DNA from: an uncultured Aliarcobacter sp.
Lineage (GTDB): Bacteria > Campylobacterota > Campylobacteria > Campylobacterales > Arcobacteraceae
Direction of reading: 5' to 3'
Assembly (NCBI GenBank): GCA_947629065.1
Contig: CANRCH010000020.1
Span: 1-16,921, forward strand
DNA: 16,921 nt
In this document: positions 14,413-16,921 of the stretch, piece by piece
How positions within the stretch are numbered: position 1 is the stretch's first letter
Layout: every line of letters begins with the position of its first letter
Notes under the pieces: model-generated
The model's database searches: none
Seen by the model: only the letters and a program-made list of their open reading frames with translations
What the model was told of the DNA's origin: nothing
Translations under genes and position numbers: made by a program

Positions 14413-14437
14413 AATTTATAGATTTTCATTATAAATT
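14413..14437. repeat. 8-bp inverted repeat upstream of the restriction-modification gene
   Basis: AATTTATA (14413-14420) and TATAAATT (14430-14437) are perfect inverse copies separated by 9 bases, in the 228-bp divergent gap and about 65 bp upstream of the plus-strand -10 box. It could be an operator for a controller protein, but in such AT-rich sequence repeats of this size also arise by chance, and no controller gene is seen in the window. Confidence 0.3.
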
Positions 14438-14501
14438 CAAAAGTTTTACAATATTTCAAAAAGTGATTTTATTAATAATTTACATTTCATATCTCTTTGG
14501 A

Positions 14502-14507
14502 TAAAAT
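14502..14507 (+). promoter_or_regulatory. Probable -10 box for the restriction-modification gene
   Basis: CTCTTTGGATAAAATC contains the TTTGNTAAAAT form of the group's -10 region, 31 bp upstream of the ATG at 14539. The ribosome site AGGG lies at 14527-14530, 8 bases before the start. Confidence 0.55.
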
Positions 14508-14538
14508 CTAAACTTATATTAATTTTAGGGATTTTCCA

Positions 14539-16921
14539 ATGTTTCAAAATAGTGTTTTAAAAACTTTTACTCAAGATGAAAATTTAGTTGCAAGTAGATA
14601 TACAAATTATTTAAAATATAAAGAAAAAATTGAGTTTATAAAATCAGTAAAAGAGGAAAAATATCAAGATGGATTTTTAAAAGATATTTTTGAATCTTGT
14701 CTAGGATATACACTCGATAGCACAAATCCAAACTCTTTTAATCTTGAAAGAGAGAAGAAAAACGAAACAGATAGCAAAAAAGCAGATGCAGTTATTTATC
14801 TAAATAATGAAGTTGTAGCAGTTGTTGAGTTAAAAGGTCAAGATACTAAAAATCTTGATAAAATTGAAACTCAAGCATTTAATTATCATGCTTCGCACTC
14901 AAATTCAAAATATATTATCATATCAAATTTTGATGAGTTGAGATTTTATATAGATAAAAAAACAGCTTATGAAAAGTTTTCACTTTTTAATCTTGATTAT
15001 GATGAGTTTAAAAAACTTCATCTTCTACTCTCTTTTGAAAGCATTAAAGAGCAAATTCCACTAAAAATAAAAGAGAAATCAAACCTTTTTGAACAAAATA
15101 TCTCAAAAGAACTATATAAAGATTTTTCAAATTTTAGAACAGCTCTTTTTGAAAATATTGTAAAAAACAATACTGGAGGCGGTGCTGAAGCCCCACTTCC
15201 AGACAAAACAACACTTCTAAGACTTACTCAAAAACTATGCGATAGAATTATCTTTATACTTTTTGCAGAAGATAGAGGACTTCTAAACTCAAACACTATA
15301 AAAGAGATAAGAGAAGAGTTTGCAAATCAAAAGTTTACAAACTATGCTTTATATGATATTTATAAATTCTATTTTGAAGCTATTAATAGTGGAAATGAAA
15401 AGCTAAATATTCCACAATACAACGGTGGTTTATTTGCAAAAGATGAACTTCTTGATAGCTTGATTATAGATGATGAAATCTTAGATGAAAAAGCTCAAAA
15501 ACTATCAAACTATGATTTTGTTAGCGAAATATCTGTAAATATTTTAGGGCATATTTTTGAGCAATCTTTGACAGATTTGGAAGAGCTTCAAGCAAATATA
15601 GAAAATATAGATTTTGATAAATCAAAATCAAAAAGAAAAAAAGATGGTGTTTTTTATACTCCAGAATACATCACAAAATATATCATAGAAAATACTCTTG
15701 GGAAAATGTGTAAAGAAAAAAGAGAAGAACTAAATATCGGAAGTGAGGTTTTAACCTCACCTAAAAACCCAAAAAAGCTTACAAAACAAGAAGAACAAAT
15801 AAAACAAAACCTACTAACTTACAAAGATTGGCTTTTAAACCTAAAAATCCTAGATCCAGCTTGTGGAAGTGGAGCTTTTTTAAATCAAGCTTTAGAGTTT
15901 TTAATATCTGAACATAAAATTTTGCAAAATGATTTGGCTTTGATGGGAGATTTATTTGCTTCATATATGGTAGAAGAAACTGTACTTGAAAACAATCTTT
16001 ATGGTGTAGATATAAATGAAGATGCAGTAGAGATAGCAAAACTTAGTCTTTGGCTAAGAACTGCACAAAAAGGAAGAGTGCTTACAAAACTTAGTGATAA
16101 GATAATTTGTGCAAACTCTTTACTTGAAATGCCATTTTCTGAAAATAGCTTTGATATTGTTATTGGAAATCCACCTTATGTAAGACAAGAAGCGATAAAA
16201 GAGCAAAAAGAAGCTTTGAGTAAAATCTATAAAGTAGCAAATGGAACAGCTGATTTATATGTATATTTTTATGAATTAGCTTTAAATATGTTAAAACCAA
16301 ATGGTTTAAAAGGCTTTATTTGTAGTAATAAATTCTTTAGAGCAAAATATGGAGAAAATCTAAGAGAGTATATTTTAGAAAATTCTACGATCTTACAAAT
16401 AGCCGACTTCAACGGTATAAAAGTTTTTGAGGATGCGACAGTAGATAGTGCTATTACAATATTTCAAAAACAAAAAGCTTATATAAATTCAACTTTTAAA
16501 GTTGTAGATAATGATTTATTAAATAGTTATGATATGAAACAAAATGATTTAACAAAAACTAGCTTTAGTTTTTCAAATCCAAAAGAACTAGCAATAAAAC
16601 AAAAAATAGAGAAAATAGAAACCCCTTTAAAAGAGTGGGATATAAAATATTATAGAGGAATAACTACTGGATTTAATGATGCCTTTGTTATAGATGAAAC
16701 TACAAAAAATGAATTAATAAAAAAAGACCAAAAAAGTGCTGAAATTATAAAACCACTTTTAAGAGGTAGAGATATAAAAAGATATGAAGCTAATTTTGCA
16801 AATTTATATCTTATAAATTCACATAACAATCCACCAGTAAATATTGAAGATTATCCAACAATAAAAGAACATTTAAACCAATATTATGAACAATTAGAAA
16901 AAAGAAGCGATAAGGGAACTA
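14539..16921 (+). CDS. Type IIG restriction enzyme/methyltransferase (Eco57I-like), 3' end outside window
   Basis: A single chain that both cuts and methylates DNA; 794 codons are present with no stop, and the gene continues past the window edge. The N-terminal nuclease has the PD-(D/E)XK residues D83 (KADAVIY) and E97-L-K99 (VVELKGQ). After a helical connector, the N6-adenine methylase begins with motif X-like GVFYTPEYITKYIIE (from 370), motif I DPACGSGAF (439-447) for S-adenosylmethionine, YGVDINEDAVEIAKLSLWL, and the catalytic motif IV NPPY (544-547). From about 704 a TaqI-like specificity domain starts (YYRGITTGFNDAFVID, then IKPLLRGRDIKRY and YPTIKEHL...LEKRSDKG). Family members usually run to 1000-1250 residues, so the rest of the target-recognition domain lies outside. 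The start has AGGG 8 bases upstream and a promoter. No separate specificity or methylase gene is visible. The target sequence cannot be read from this. Confidence 0.93.
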   Translation, partial: MFQNSVLKTFTQDENLVASRYTNYLKYKEKIEFIKSVKEEKYQDGFLKDIFESCLGYTLDSTNPNSFNLEREKKNETDSKKADAVIYLNNEVVAVVELKGQDTKNLDKIETQAFNYHASHSNSKYIIISNFDELRFYIDKKTAYEKFSLFNLDYDEFKKLHLLLSFESIKEQIPLKIKEKSNLFEQNISKELYKDFSNFRTALFENIVKNNTGGGAEAPLPDKTTLLRLTQKLCDRIIFILFAEDRGLLNSNTIKEIREEFANQKFTNYALYDIYKFYFEAINSGNEKLNIPQYNGGLFAKDELLDSLIIDDEILDEKAQKLSNYDFVSEISVNILGHIFEQSLTDLEELQANIENIDFDKSKSKRKKDGVFYTPEYITKYIIENTLGKMCKEKREELNIGSEVLTSPKNPKKLTKQEEQIKQNLLTYKDWLLNLKILDPACGSGAFLNQALEFLISEHKILQNDLALMGDLFASYMVEETVLENNLYGVDINEDAVEIAKLSLWLRTAQKGRVLTKLSDKIICANSLLEMPFSENSFDIVIGNPPYVRQEAIKEQKEALSKIYKVANGTADLYVYFYELALNMLKPNGLKGFICSNKFFRAKYGENLREYILENSTILQIADFNGIKVFEDATVDSAITIFQKQKAYINSTFKVVDNDLLNSYDMKQNDLTKTSFSFSNPKELAIKQKIEKIETPLKEWDIKYYRGITTGFNDAFVIDETTKNELIKKDQKSAEIIKPLLRGRDIKRYEANFANLYLINSHNNPPVNIEDYPTIKEHLNQYYEQLEKRSDKGT

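Noticed and set aside
14311..14538. A small RNA or toxin gene in the gap before the restriction-modification gene
   Set aside because: No open frame with a ribosome site and no stable GC-containing hairpin with T-run; the content is explained by two divergent promoters and one short inverted repeat.
15018..15206. Minus-strand open frame inside the restriction-modification gene
   Set aside because: The plus frame from 14539 is continuous and carries all catalytic motifs through this region.

Overview
The window is strongly AT-rich, with genes packed tightly on both strands, Lys/Asn/Ile-rich proteins, and promoters made of a TATAAT-like -10 box preceded by TTTTG-type sequence with no clear -35. 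Together with the style of uvrA and dgt and the presence of a FlaG-like flagellar protein, this suggests a free-living or host-associated member of the Campylobacterota, most likely the Arcobacter group. That assignment is inferred from composition and protein style; no database search was possible.

Left part (1-4858): a minus-strand pair made of a PF07399-type Na+/H+ antiporter followed 12 bp later by an unrecognised 166-residue protein. It is divergent from a full-length uvrA, which ends in a hairpin terminator. Middle (4890-9201): a minus-strand pair, FlaG-like protein then dGTPase (dgt), divergent from a large HerA/FtsK-superfamily ATPase; the two promoters sit in a 108-bp gap. At 9202-12116 there is an envelope cluster. 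A DUF4878-type lipoprotein and a YiiX-like permuted papain-fold amidase overlap by one base on the minus strand. A YcbB/LdtD-type L,D-transpeptidase lies divergently on the plus strand.

Right part (12133-16921): a minus-strand translationally coupled pair, an unrecognised 380-residue protein with a possible degenerate PD-(D/E)XK core and then a CNNM/CBS membrane transporter. The CNNM reading frame is broken within its first 15 codons at a run of eight A (T on the coding strand). The natural ATG overlaps the upstream stop as ATGA, and removing one T restores a typical CNNM N-terminus. Divergent from this pair, a Type IIG restriction-modification enzyme (nuclease, methylase and start of the specificity domain in one chain) runs off the right edge.

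Most of the window is chromosomal housekeeping: excision repair, dNTP pool control, ion balance and wall remodelling. The accessory element is the restriction-modification gene at the right edge. No tRNA, rRNA, CRISPR array, insertion sequence or prophage gene was seen. No gap between genes exceeds 300 bases; the two largest (1788-2044 and 14311-14538) are divergent promoter regions. The most interesting signals are the CNNM homopolymer frameshift, the hairpin that holds its start codon in the loop, and the nuclease-like 380-residue partner. I did not find convincing evidence of a wholly new multi-gene system.
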